A stretch of 64,000 nt of DNA. Source: an uncultured Latescibacterota bacterium (GTDB lineage: Bacteria; Latescibacterota; UBA2968). A program made the position numbers and the translations under genes. The notes beneath the pieces are model-generated. The model was not told where the DNA came from and searched no databases. It worked only from the letters and a program-made list of their open reading frames with translations. The stretch is from the NCBI GenBank assembly GCA_958295785.1, contig OY282377.1, positions 5,210,896 to 5,274,895 of the forward strand. The letters run 5' to 3'. Positions 7,004 to 15,974 of this stretch are shown in pieces (within the stretch, counting starts at the first letter, position 1; each line of letters begins with the position of its first letter).

Positions 7004-9709
7004 ATGGCCTATTCCGTTGTACCCAATGCCGTTTGCGATATCGATCCCATCGAAACCGAAGAATGGATCGAATCACTGGCTTATGTGCGGCAACACGCAG
7101 GGCCCGACCGCGTGCGCTATTTGCTCGACCGCTTGGAAGAAGAAGCGCGGGAAAGCCTGGGCGTCGACATTCCCTTCACGGCGAACACGCCTTATATCAA
7201 CACCATCCCGTGCGACAAGCAATTGCCCTATCCGGGCGACCGCGAAATTGAGCGCCGCATCAAAAGCCTCGTGCGCTGGAACGCGATGGCCATGGTGACC
7301 CGCGCGAACAAAGAAGCCGATGGCATTGGCGGTCACATCTCCACCTTTGCATCGGCTGCCACGCTGTATGAAGTCGGGCAAAATCACTTCTTCAAAGCGC
7401 CCAATAGCGAGTGCTCGGGCGATCAAGTCTTTTTTCAGGGCCACGCCTCGCCCGGCATGTATGCCCGCGCCTTTCTCGAAGGCCGGCTAACCACCGAACA
7501 CCTGGAAAATTTCCGGCGCGAACTCCGCAATCCCGGCGGCCTGTCTTCCTATCCGCATCCCTATCTGATGCCCGACTTCTGGCAATTTCCCACAGTCTCG
7601 ATGGGCTTGGGCCCTCTGGTGGGCATTTACCAAGCGCGTTTCAACCGCTACCTCGAAGACCGCGGACTCAAATCCACGCGCGATTCCAAAGTCTGGGTCT
7701 TTGTGGGCGACGGCGAAACCGACGAACCCGAAACCCTGGGCGCCATCAGTTTGGCGACCCGCGAACAACTCGACAACCTCATCTTTGTGATCAATTGCAA
7801 TTTGCAACGCCTGGACGGCCCGGTGCGCGGCAATGGCAAAATCATTCAAGAACTCGAGCAAGTTTTTCGCGGCGACGGTTGGAATGTCATCAAAGTGATC
7901 TGGGGAGACGATTGGGACGCGCTTCTCGAACGAGACACACAGGGCCTGCTCCAACAGCGCATGGAAGAAGTGGTAGATGGTCAATACCAGAAATACACGG
8001 TCGAATCCGGCGAATACATCCGCCGCGACTTTTTCGGCACCCATCCCGACCTGCTCAAAATGGTCGAACACCTTTCGGATGAACAACTCCAAAAACTGCG
8101 GCGCGGAGGTCATGACCCTGAAAAAGTGTACGCCGCGTTCAAAGCCGCTGTCGCACACAAGGGCGCGCCCACTGTTATTTTAGCCAAAACCATCAAGGGC
8201 TATGGCTTGGGCGAAGCCGGCGAGGGGCGCAACATGACCCATCAGCAAAAAAAGCTCGAAGAAGACGAGATGCGCGAATTTAAGCGGCGTTTTGACATCC
8301 CCATCTCGGACAGCGAAGTGGGCAAGGCTCCGTTTTATCGCCCGCCAGACGACAGCCCTGAAATGCAGTATTTGCAGCAACGCCGGCGCGAACTCGGCGG
8401 GTATTTGCCCAGGCGCAGGGTTCGGGCCACCCCCATTCAAATGCCATCGCCCGACACCTTCGACGAAGCCCTCAAAGGCACGGGCGACCGACAGGCTTCA
8501 ACGACGATGGCTTTTGCGAGGCTGTTTGCCAAACTCGCCCGCGACAAAGACATCGGCAAGTTGCTCGTGCCCATCATTCCGGACGAAGCGCGCACATTTG
8601 GCATGGATTCCCTGTTTCGGCAACTGGGCATCTACTCGCACTTAGGCCAGATCTACGAGCCGGTTGACGCGGGCAACATCAGCTATTACCGCGAGGCAAA
8701 AGACGGTCAAATCCTCGAAGAAGGCATCAACGAAGCCGGCGCCATGTCCTCGTTTATCTGCGCGGGCACGGCATACTCCACGCACGGCGTGAACACCATT
8801 CCGTTTTACATTTACTATTCCATGTTTGGGTTCCAGCGCGTGGGCGACCTCATGTGGCTCGCCGGCGACATCCGCTGCAAGGGCTTTCTCTTGGGCGGCA
8901 CGGCTGGGCGCACCACGCTCAACGGCGAGGGCCTCCAGCACGAAGACGGGCACAGCCACATTCTCGCGTCGTCGGTTCCCAACTGCATCGCGTACGATCC
9001 CGCTTACGCGTACGAAATCGCCGTCATCATCCAAGACGGGATCAGGCGCATGTACCACGCGCAACAAGACGTGTATTACTACATGACGCTGGGCAATGAA
9101 AACTACGAACACCCGCCGATGCCCGAAGGCGTCGAGGAAGGCATCATCAAGGGCATTTACCCGCTCAAGGCGCACGAAATGCAACAGGGCCAACACAAGG
9201 TTCAACTCTTTGGAAGCGCGTCCATCCTCCGCGAAACCCTGCGCGCCCAAGAAATCCTCGCCGCCGAATACAATATTTCCGCCGACGTGTGGAGCGTCAC
9301 GTCCTATAAGGAATTGCGGCGCGACGCCCTCGAGGCCGAACGGTGGAACATGCTCCACCCCACCAGGCGGCGCAAAAAACCGTACCTCGCCAAAGTGCTC
9401 GAAAAAGCCGATGGCCCCATTGTCGCCGCATCCGATTACATGAAAGCCCTACCCGAAATGATCCGCCCCTGGGTGCCCGAAGACCTGATCGCGCTCGGCA
9501 CAGATGGGTTCGGGCGCAGCGACACGCGCCAAGCCCTGCGCCGGCATTTTGAAGTCGATGCCGAGTGCATCGCAGTCGCCGCGCTCTACGCCCTCGCCAA
9601 ACAGGGCAAAATCAAACGCGAGCAGGTCGCCACCGCCATCGACGAACTCGACATCGATCCAGAAAAAGTCGATCCCGTATCCGCAGGCCCGGTCACGACG
9701 TATTATTAA
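7004..9709 (+). CDS. aceE: Pyruvate dehydrogenase E1 component, homodimeric type
   Basis: 901 residues, matching the homodimeric AceE family (about 890). It decarboxylates pyruvate with thiamine diphosphate and passes the acetyl group to the lipoyl arm of E2 in the cytoplasmic complex. Visible landmarks: FQGHASPGMYARAFLEGRLT, the ThDP/Mg motif GDGETDEPE...NLIFVINCNL (about residues 235-265), NTIPFYIYYSMFGFQR and GRTTLNGEGLQHEDGHS. GGGG lies shortly before the ATG. Its E2 and E3 partners are 3.5 kb downstream, separated by accessory genes, and an IS lies 150 bp upstream. Confidence 0.97.
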   Translation: MAYSVVPNAVCDIDPIETEEWIESLAYVRQHAGPDRVRYLLDRLEEEARESLGVDIPFTANTPYINTIPCDKQLPYPGDREIERRIKSLVRWNAMAMVTRANKEADGIGGHISTFASAATLYEVGQNHFFKAPNSECSGDQVFFQGHASPGMYARAFLEGRLTTEHLENFRRELRNPGGLSSYPHPYLMPDFWQFPTVSMGLGPLVGIYQARFNRYLEDRGLKSTRDSKVWVFVGDGETDEPETLGAISLATREQLDNLIFVINCNLQRLDGPVRGNGKIIQELEQVFRGDGWNVIKVIWGDDWDALLERDTQGLLQQRMEEVVDGQYQKYTVESGEYIRRDFFGTHPDLLKMVEHLSDEQLQKLRRGGHDPEKVYAAFKAAVAHKGAPTVILAKTIKGYGLGEAGEGRNMTHQQKKLEEDEMREFKRRFDIPISDSEVGKAPFYRPPDDSPEMQYLQQRRRELGGYLPRRRVRATPIQMPSPDTFDEALKGTGDRQASTTMAFARLFAKLARDKDIGKLLVPIIPDEARTFGMDSLFRQLGIYSHLGQIYEPVDAGNISYYREAKDGQILEEGINEAGAMSSFICAGTAYSTHGVNTIPFYIYYSMFGFQRVGDLMWLAGDIRCKGFLLGGTAGRTTLNGEGLQHEDGHSHILASSVPNCIAYDPAYAYEIAVIIQDGIRRMYHAQQDVYYYMTLGNENYEHPPMPEGVEEGIIKGIYPLKAHEMQQGQHKVQLFGSASILRETLRAQEILAAEYNISADVWSVTSYKELRRDALEAERWNMLHPTRRRKKPYLAKVLEKADGPIVAASDYMKALPEMIRPWVPEDLIALGTDGFGRSDTRQALRRHFEVDAECIAVAALYALAKQGKIKREQVATAIDELDIDPEKVDPVSAGPVTTYY

Positions 9710-9743
9710 CCGATGTTACGCACGTTTAAAAGGATGGACAGCC

Positions 9744-10004
9744 ATGTTCACGACGGTTGAAGGCATGTATCGCGATGGCAAAATTGAACTCTCAGAAATG
9801 CCTTGCGATATGTGCGAAGGGACCTTCGTCCTCGTAACGTTTCTTCCATCTGATTCTACCGACTTACAAACGCGCGGCATTGACCGAGCACAGGCGGCGG
9901 ATTTGCGCCAACGCCTAGCGACCTTTGCCGAAGACTGGGAAAGCCCCGAAATGTGTATTTATGACGACTATGACGCAACCCAAGCCAATCTACAAACGCG
10001 GTGA
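9744..10004 (+). CDS. Small antitoxin-like protein
   Basis: 86 residues. The N-terminus MFTTVEGMYRDGKIELSEMP followed by VLVTFLPS has the shape of the short beta-rich DUF104/AF2212-type antitoxin-like proteins (xxVEGxYxxGxIxL), which sit before PIN or PemK toxins. It lies 34 bp after aceE and its 3' end overlaps the PemK-like stub by 35 bp, the normal spacing of an antitoxin-toxin pair. The toxin is truncated, so this is probably an orphan antitoxin. Family name is tentative. Confidence 0.6.
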   Translation: MFTTVEGMYRDGKIELSEMPCDMCEGTFVLVTFLPSDSTDLQTRGIDRAQAADLRQRLATFAEDWESPEMCIYDDYDATQANLQTR

Positions 10005-10065
10005 TGTCGTTTTAGTGCTTTTTCCCGATTCCGACTTGCTTACCGCATACCCGATCAGGATATGA
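9970..10065 (+). pseudogene. PemK/MazF-type toxin, N-terminal stub
   Basis: A 31-codon frame beginning MTQPKPIYKRGDVVLVLFPD and ending TGA. YKRGDVVLVLFPDSDL is the conserved opening of PemK/MazF endoribonucleases (normally ~110 residues, xxRGDIVLVPFPFSD). Everything after SDLLTAYPIRI is missing. It overlaps the upstream antitoxin-like gene and its stop is followed one base later by the DUF4926 start, which suggests that a deletion brought DUF4926 in. Confidence 0.6.
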
Positions 10066-10066
10066 A

Positions 10067-10297
10067 ATGTTTAAGGAACTCGACTGCATCGCACTCACAA
10101 CCGATATTGCCGAGGAAGGATTGAAAGCCGGCGACGCAGGCACGATTGTGCATATTTATTTAGGTGGTGATGCCTTTGTCGTAGAATTTCTAACGCTGGC
10201 CGGCAACACAGTAGCCGTTGCAGACATCTTGCCATCGCAGGCACGGCCCGTAACCGATACGGACATCACCCACGCCCGGAGGAAGGTGTCGGCCTGA
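10067..10297 (+). CDS. DUF4926 domain protein (antitoxin-neighbourhood family)
   Basis: 76 residues: MFKELDCIALTTDIAEEGLK then GDAGTIVHIYLGGDAFVVEF and LAGNTVAVADIL. This is the compact SH3-like beta-barrel family DUF4926, typically found beside DUF6883 or other TA-like genes. No partner of that kind follows; the next gene is a GmrSD-like nuclease. It may therefore be an orphan half of a lost module. Function not established. Confidence 0.7.
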   Translation: MFKELDCIALTTDIAEEGLKAGDAGTIVHIYLGGDAFVVEFLTLAGNTVAVADILPSQARPVTDTDITHARRKVSA

Positions 10298-10426
10298 GCG
10301 TGATAGACGCGGAGAACATTTCTGAATTGCCCCTCCAAGTCATTCACGCCCAACACATACCACTTCAACGACGGGCAACGCCCACCACAACGCAACACTT
10401 CTCCACATTTTGTAGGAGGAAACGCA

Positions 10427-12166
10427 ATGCCAGCAAAACTTGAAGCCAAAGAACGGTCATTGGTGAATATTTTTAATAATGACTATCTTTTTCAAATTCC
10501 CGACTATCAGCGTCCGTACGTTTGGACGACTGAACAGACGAGCGAATTGCTTGACGACCTCTTGGATATAACGGTCAAGGATGAGGAATTGGTTGACGAC
10601 CTCTTGGGTCCAATCAAGAATAATGACAATGAGACAGTGAATACACTGCTGAATAAACTGCCTCCTTATTTTTTTGGTAGCATCGTCATTATCAAGGGCA
10701 CCGAACCACACTCAGAAGTTGTTGATGGACAGCAACGCCTGACGACGCTTACCATATTGTTCTGTGTATTGCGTGAACTCTTCGACAAAGAGAACTATCC
10801 TAACTCAATTGATCAGCGCGTTCGTGAAATTAGCGACTTACAGGGTGGCACAACAGGCCAATTCAGGCTCAGTGTCCGAGATAAAGTTTTCTTTCAAAAA
10901 AATGTACAAGAGAAGAGCAAGTTGCGCCATTTTATTGAACATCCCCCTTCAGACCTATCTTATAGCCAGCAGAGAATGTTTGAGAATACCAAGCATTTAT
11001 GGCAGGAACTATCGAAATATGGTAGTGAGCGACTTGACATGCTTGCGAGGTTCATCATACAACGTTGCTATCTCGTTGTCGTCTCTGCATCTGACAGTAA
11101 CTCTGCCTATCGCATTTTCTCTGTTCTGAATGACAGAGGGCTGGATTTGTCCCCGACTGATATTCTGAAAGCAAATATAATTGGAGCAATGGACAATAAG
11201 AAGGAAAGAAAAAAATATAACGATGAATGGGAAAGCGTGGAGAATGAACTTGGTCGCGATGATTTTAGAGCTCTTTTTGCCCATATACGCATGATTTATA
11301 TGAAAGCCAAGGGTCGCAAAGAGTTGAGTGAGGAGTTCCGGGAAGGAGTCTTGAATCGCGTAAGTAAAGAGAATAAAAACTTCATCGACGATGTGCTCAT
11401 TCCTTTTAGCGACACCTATGAAATAGTATCCAGGGCGGCTTACGAAAGCCCAAGTGGTGCTGATGAGGTCAACTGTTACTTGAAGCACTTGAACAGACTT
11501 AATAACTCTGATTGGATTCCGCCGGCGATGGCATTTTTCAAGTGCAATAAGAGCAATACAAATGCGCTTATCCAGTTTACTCAAGATCTGGAAAGATTAG
11601 CCTATGGAATGTTCATCACGCGAAAGAACGTACATTATCGTATAAGTCGGTATGCGCAGGTTCTTCGCACGATAGAGAATAACGAGGATCGTTTGGGGGA
11701 CGACAGTCCCCTTCAGCTTTCTTCCAAAGAAAAGGAAGAAATTCTGCGAGTGTTGGATGGTCGAATTTATTCCCTGCCAAACGTACCCAGGCCGCTGTTG
11801 TTGCGACTCGACAGCCTGTTAGCTGAACAGGAAGTATCTTATGGTAATTCAGTAACTATTGAACATGTGCTTCCACAGAATCCCAAAGAAGACTCCGAGT
11901 GGATTAAATGGTTTCCGGACAAAGAGCAACGAGAGGAATGGACGCATAAGATTGCCAATCTCGTCCTGTTGTCCCGTCGTAAGAATACTCAAGCGAGTAA
12001 CTACGAATTTGACCGTAAGAAGCGCGAATACTTCCAGCAGAATGGCGTCACAACCTTTGCCCTGACCACGCAGGTGGTGAATGAAAAGGAGTGGACGCCC
12101 AAAGTTCTTGAGCGGCGTCAGGAAGAACTGATTGACAAGTTGAAAAAAGAATGGCGATTGGCCTGA
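10427..12166 (+). CDS. GmrSD-like type IV restriction nuclease (DUF262 + DUF1524 HNH)
   Basis: 579 residues. The N-terminal DUF262 (ParB/Srx-like) domain has IPDYQRPYVW at 24-33 and the catalytic VVDGQQRLTTL at 98-108. The C-terminal DUF1524 carries an HNH nuclease, IEHVLPQNP near residue 480 and HKIANLVLLSRRKNTQASN later. Single-chain GmrSD enzymes use NTP to cleave DNA with modified cytosines, mainly phage DNA. AGGAGG precedes the ATG closely. Base composition is visibly AT-richer than the flanking pdh genes, which supports horizontal arrival. The module sits inside the split pyruvate dehydrogenase locus. Confidence 0.88.
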   Translation: MPAKLEAKERSLVNIFNNDYLFQIPDYQRPYVWTTEQTSELLDDLLDITVKDEELVDDLLGPIKNNDNETVNTLLNKLPPYFFGSIVIIKGTEPHSEVVDGQQRLTTLTILFCVLRELFDKENYPNSIDQRVREISDLQGGTTGQFRLSVRDKVFFQKNVQEKSKLRHFIEHPPSDLSYSQQRMFENTKHLWQELSKYGSERLDMLARFIIQRCYLVVVSASDSNSAYRIFSVLNDRGLDLSPTDILKANIIGAMDNKKERKKYNDEWESVENELGRDDFRALFAHIRMIYMKAKGRKELSEEFREGVLNRVSKENKNFIDDVLIPFSDTYEIVSRAAYESPSGADEVNCYLKHLNRLNNSDWIPPAMAFFKCNKSNTNALIQFTQDLERLAYGMFITRKNVHYRISRYAQVLRTIENNEDRLGDDSPLQLSSKEKEEILRVLDGRIYSLPNVPRPLLLRLDSLLAEQEVSYGNSVTIEHVLPQNPKEDSEWIKWFPDKEQREEWTHKIANLVLLSRRKNTQASNYEFDRKKREYFQQNGVTTFALTTQVVNEKEWTPKVLERRQEELIDKLKKEWRLA

Positions 12167-12482
12167 TGCGCCTTCTCATTTCCAAGGAGATAGCCTTATC
12201 CGAGTACTGAGATTTATTGTGCAGGATGATGTGCAAGTGGGAGAATTACTGTGGGGGCGCACGAGTGGATCAGTCAGGAAGGGGTGACTCAGGCGGAACA
12301 TCTGTTGAAGGTGGGAGAAAAAAAAGAAACGCCCCTTGCGGGGCGTCGGCTCAACAATACTATTCGTTGAGGTGGTGAAAGAAATATATACAAGTGTGTC
12401 GTTTTGTCAACTTATTTTTTGTTATGTGCCCCTTGATAAAAAAATAGGGTCTTGATGAAAAAATAGGGTTAGGAACGCATTG
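12167..12482. other. Intergenic region with a GC-rich hairpin
   Basis: No gene seen. ACGCCCC-TTGC-GGGGCGT at 12329-12346 is a perfect 7-bp hairpin. On the plus strand it is preceded, not followed, by an A-run, so it would terminate minus-strand transcription (T-run at 12318-12326 in that sense); no minus-strand gene is present to use it. Short duplicated words AAAAAAATAGGGT occur at ~12438 and ~12457 just before the NYN gene. Confidence 0.5.
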
Positions 12483-13103
12483 ATGCAGCGCGTATTGGTG
12501 TACGTTGACGGATTCAATCTCTATTACGGTCTTAAGTCCAAAGGCTGGAGACGATACTATTGGCTTGACTTGGTGCGTCTAGCTGAAAAGTTGCTACGTC
12601 CCGGTCAACGTTTGGTGGCGGTCAGATATTTTACCGCAAAGATTCTGCATCAGGCTGACGACCCTAAAAAAAAGAGGCGGCAAAACACCTACTTGGAAGC
12701 CCTCGCTACGCTCCCAAATTTGCATATCCATTACGGGTACTATCGCGCAAATGACAGGACTTGCTCGCAGTGTGGAGCGATTTGGCAAACCTACCAAGAA
12801 AAGCTGACAGATGTGAATATTGCGGTTAAATTTCTCGGAGATGCTCAGGACGACGCCTTTGACACGGCAATCATTATCTCCGGCGATAGTGATTTGTCCG
12901 GTCTAGTAAGCTCTTTCCTTGAACGATACCCGGAGAAACGAGTGATTGTCGCTTTCCCTCCGGAGCGCAACTCTTCCCGGCTACGCCAAATGGCGACTGC
13001 ATCATTCACCATAGGACGCAAGAATCTCAGCGACAGTCAATTACCGGACCCGGTCATCAAGACCGATGGCTACATCCTTAACAAACCCTCAAAATGGCGT
13101 TAA
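12483..13103 (+). CDS. NYN-domain (LabA/DUF88-like PIN-fold) putative RNase
   Basis: 206 residues from ATG 12483 with AGGA at 12471; a TTG one codon earlier is possible. The NYN/PIN-like fold is shown by VYVDGFNLYYG (catalytic D10) and AFDTAIIISGDSDLSGLV (second acidic cluster), plus KLTDVNIAVKFLGDA. Between them lies CSQCGAIW, a half zinc-knuckle. NYN proteins are metal-dependent RNases or RNA processing factors. It follows the GmrSD gene and precedes aceF by 97 bp; it may belong to the same mobile cargo. Its target is unknown. Confidence 0.82.
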   Translation: MQRVLVYVDGFNLYYGLKSKGWRRYYWLDLVRLAEKLLRPGQRLVAVRYFTAKILHQADDPKKKRRQNTYLEALATLPNLHIHYGYYRANDRTCSQCGAIWQTYQEKLTDVNIAVKFLGDAQDDAFDTAIIISGDSDLSGLVSSFLERYPEKRVIVAFPPERNSSRLRQMATASFTIGRKNLSDSQLPDPVIKTDGYILNKPSKWR

Positions 13104-13200
13104 TGAGGAGAACCTGTTGCGCCCTTGCGTTACGCTTGTGCGTTGATGAACTGCTATCGTAGTTGTATCCCGTTCCGCTGGTTCACAGAAAGGACATCTC

Positions 13201-14463
13201 GTGGCAACTGAATTTAAGCTCCCCGATCTCGGCGAAGGCGTGGAAGCCGGCGATGTCGTCGGCGTGCTCGTCGCCGAGGGCGACATAGTTGAAATCGATC
13301 AGGGCGTAGTTGAACTCGAAACCGACAAAGCCCTCGTTGAAGTGCCCAGTAGCGTTGCGGGCACCGTCACAAAAATACACGTCAGCGCGGGCGATAGCGT
13401 ACCCGTGGGTCAGGTGTTGATCTCGGTGGAAGAAGGCGAGAAAGCCGAGGCCCCAGAACCCAAAGGAGAAAGCCATCCCGCGCCCATCGCCGAACCCGTT
13501 CCCAGTTCGGACACCGGCAGCGCGCCAACTTCTCTATCGGTCAATCCCGCGCCGCCTGTCTCTGCATCCAATGGCGACCCCATTCCCGCGGCGCCGGTCA
13601 CGCGGCGGCTCGCGCGGGAACTCGGCGTTGACCTCGCGCAGGTGGCCGGCTCGGGGCCCGGTGGGCGCATCTCGCAAGACGACGTCAAAGCCGCGGTACG
13701 CAACCGGCAAGCAGGGGGAGTTGCTCCCGTCGCGCCCTTGCCCGACTTCTCGAAGTGGGGTGCCATCCAACGCCAGCCCCTCAGCAAAATTCGGCAGATC
13801 ATCGCGCAGAACATGAGCCGTGCGTGGCAACAGGTGGCCCATGTGACGCAATTTGATCGCGTAGATGTCACGGACCTCGAGGCGTTTCGGCAGCGCAACA
13901 AAGCCGCCGCCGAAGCATCGGGCGCAAAATTGACCCCGACTGTCCTCGCCCTAAAAGCCATCATCACCGCGCTTAAAGCCTTCCCGCAATTCAACGCCAG
14001 CCTCGACGCCGCGGCCAATGAGCTCATTCTCAAACGCTATTACAACCTCGGCATTGCCGTTGATACAGAGCGCGGGTTGCTCGTTCCGGTCATCAAAGAC
14101 GTGGATCGCAAAGACATCTTGGAATTGGCCTGCGAACTCGGCGACATCAGCCAACGCGCGCGCACGAATAAAATTGGACTCGACGAATTGCAAGGCGGCA
14201 CCTTTACCGTGACCAACTTGGGCAGCCTAGGCGTGGGCGAATTTACCCCCATTGTCAATCACCCCGAAGTGGCAATTTTGGGCCTCGGGCGGGCGCGAGA
14301 AGAAGCGGCTGTACACAACGGGCGCATCGTCCCTCGCCTCATCCTGCCTTTGGCACTGTCTTACGACCACCGCGTTATTGACGGCGCCGATGGCGCGCGA
14401 TTTATGCGAAAAATCGTCGATGCACTCGAAAAACCGGAACTCATGTTGCTCGGCGGACCCTGA
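13201..14463 (+). CDS. aceF: Pyruvate dehydrogenase E2, dihydrolipoamide acetyltransferase
   Basis: 420 residues, GTG start with GAAAGGA about 10 nt upstream. One lipoyl domain (residues 1-77, lipoylated K43 in ELETDKALVEVPS), a Pro/Ala linker, the E3/E1-binding domain (VTRRLARELGVDLAQVAGSG, ~130-165), and the catalytic domain ending YDHRVIDGADGARFM with the His and Asp of the active site. E2 forms the core of the complex and moves acetyl from E1 to CoA. lpdA follows 11 bp later, so aceF-lpdA are one operon; aceE, normally adjacent, is 3.5 kb upstream. Confidence 0.96.
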   Translation: MATEFKLPDLGEGVEAGDVVGVLVAEGDIVEIDQGVVELETDKALVEVPSSVAGTVTKIHVSAGDSVPVGQVLISVEEGEKAEAPEPKGESHPAPIAEPVPSSDTGSAPTSLSVNPAPPVSASNGDPIPAAPVTRRLARELGVDLAQVAGSGPGGRISQDDVKAAVRNRQAGGVAPVAPLPDFSKWGAIQRQPLSKIRQIIAQNMSRAWQQVAHVTQFDRVDVTDLEAFRQRNKAAAEASGAKLTPTVLALKAIITALKAFPQFNASLDAAANELILKRYYNLGIAVDTERGLLVPVIKDVDRKDILELACELGDISQRARTNKIGLDELQGGTFTVTNLGSLGVGEFTPIVNHPEVAILGLGRAREEAAVHNGRIVPRLILPLALSYDHRVIDGADGARFMRKIVDALEKPELMLLGGP

Positions 14464-14474
14464 GGAGAACCAAA

Positions 14475-15887
14475 ATGGCAGAAACGCACAAAACCCAACT
14501 CCTCGTTATCGGCGGCGGCCCCGGCGGATACACCGCGGCCTTTCGCGCTGCGGACTTGGGCCTACAAGTCACCCTCATAGAAGCCGACGCCCACCTCGGC
14601 GGCACTTGTTTGTTGCGCGGGTGCATCCCGTCCAAAGCCCTGCTCCACGTTGCCGAACTCATCGCCGAAGCCCGCGAGGCCAGAACGTTTGGCCTCACCT
14701 TTGGCGATCCCAAAGTCGATTTGGACACCTTGCGCGGCTGGAAAAACAACATCATCACCCGCCTCTCGGGCGGCCTGTCTGGCTTGGTGCGCCAGCGCAA
14801 AGTCACGCACCTGACGGGTCGCGCACAATTTGAGAGTTCGCAACGCGCGTCTATCACGGGCCATGCGGATATCGACCGCGTGGAATTTGAACACACCATC
14901 ATCGCCACGGGATCGCGCCCCATTGTCCTGCCCACTTTTGCCCTGGACACGCCGCGCATTTTAGACTCGACAACCGCGCTCGACCTCGCGGACATTCCCA
15001 AAAGCCTGCTGGTCGTTGGCGGCGGGATCATCGGGCTGGAACTCGGCAGCGTTTATGCGGCGTTGGGAAGTGGCGTCACAGTGGTCGAAATGACCGACAG
15101 CCTCTTGCCCGGCACGGATCCCGATCTGGTCAAACCCCTCGAAAGCCGGTTGCGCCAGACCTTCCGCGCCATCCACACCCAAACGCGCATCACGCATATC
15201 GAAGAAGTCAACGCCGGACTCGAAGTCCACTACGAAGGCAACGCGCCTATGGCCTCTGAAACGTATGACCGCGTTCTCCTCTGCATTGGCCGGCGCCCAA
15301 ACACCGACAACATCGGCCTTGAAAACACGGATATCGAACCCGATGATCGCGGTTTCATCCCCGTCGATTCGCAGATGCGGACCCGCGACCCGCGCCTCTT
15401 TGCCATTGGCGACGCGGTTCCAGGCCCCGGGCTGGCCCACAAAGCCGCGCACGAAGGCAAAATTGCCGCCGAGGTTTTGGCCGGCGAACCCGCGGCTTTT
15501 GACGCTGCCATTCCCTCTGTGGTGTACACCGATCCCGAAATTGCGTGGGTGGGCCTGACGGAAATGGACGCCCGCGCACAAAACCGAAAAGTCGATGTCG
15601 CGCGCTTCCCATGGGCGGCTTTGGGCAAAGCCCATGCCATCGCCCGCATCGAAGGCATGACCAAACTCGTCATCGATCCCTATACCCAGCGCGTGCTCGG
15701 CATGGGCATTGTTGGCCCCCACGCGGGCGACCTCATCGCCGAAGGTGTGCTCGCCATTGAAATGGCCGCTGTCGCCGAAGACATTGCCCACACCATTCAC
15801 CCCCATCCCTCGCTGTCCGAATCCATCGCGCTCGCCGCTGAAATCCACCTCGGCTCTGCGACCGACGTGTACATGCCAAAAAAGTAA
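14475..15887 (+). CDS. lpdA: Dihydrolipoamide dehydrogenase (E3)
   Basis: 470 residues. FAD-binding GGGPGGYTAAFRAADLG at the N-terminus, redox disulfide in GGTCLLRGCIPSKALL (C-x4-C), NAD-binding VVGGGIIGLELGSVYAALG near 177, and the C-terminal catalytic HPHPSLSESIALAAE with the His-Glu pair. It reoxidises dihydrolipoamide on E2 and reduces NAD+. The disulfide loop reads LLRG in place of the common LNVG, seen in some bacterial E3 branches. A strong terminator follows within 40 bp. Confidence 0.96.
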   Translation: MAETHKTQLLVIGGGPGGYTAAFRAADLGLQVTLIEADAHLGGTCLLRGCIPSKALLHVAELIAEAREARTFGLTFGDPKVDLDTLRGWKNNIITRLSGGLSGLVRQRKVTHLTGRAQFESSQRASITGHADIDRVEFEHTIIATGSRPIVLPTFALDTPRILDSTTALDLADIPKSLLVVGGGIIGLELGSVYAALGSGVTVVEMTDSLLPGTDPDLVKPLESRLRQTFRAIHTQTRITHIEEVNAGLEVHYEGNAPMASETYDRVLLCIGRRPNTDNIGLENTDIEPDDRGFIPVDSQMRTRDPRLFAIGDAVPGPGLAHKAAHEGKIAAEVLAGEPAAFDAAIPSVVYTDPEIAWVGLTEMDARAQNRKVDVARFPWAALGKAHAIARIEGMTKLVIDPYTQRVLGMGIVGPHAGDLIAEGVLAIEMAAVAEDIAHTIHPHPSLSESIALAAEIHLGSATDVYMPKK

Positions 15888-15920
15888 AAGACATTCTAAA
15901 ATTGATTTGACCTCGCCATC

Positions 15921-15951
15921 AAAAAAAGCCACTTCTAAACGAAGTGGCTTT
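15921..15951 (+). terminator. Rho-independent terminator, aceF-lpdA (likely bidirectional)
   Basis: AAAGCCACTTC at 15925-15935 pairs with GAAGTGGCTTT at 15941-15951 around a 5-nt loop. The A-run on one side and T-run on the other suit both lpdA (plus) and the Fic gene (minus, ending 15975). Confidence 0.85.
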
Positions 15952-15974
15952 GTCGTGTTTTGCAATGGACGATC

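Noticed and set aside
9965-10065. A real 31-residue peptide gene
   Set aside because: Its sequence is the beginning of PemK/MazF toxins and stops where the next conserved residues should be, so it is treated as a stub.
12329-12346. Terminator for the GmrSD gene
   Set aside because: The hairpin has its T-run only in the minus direction and lies 160 bp after the stop; orientation does not fit the gene.
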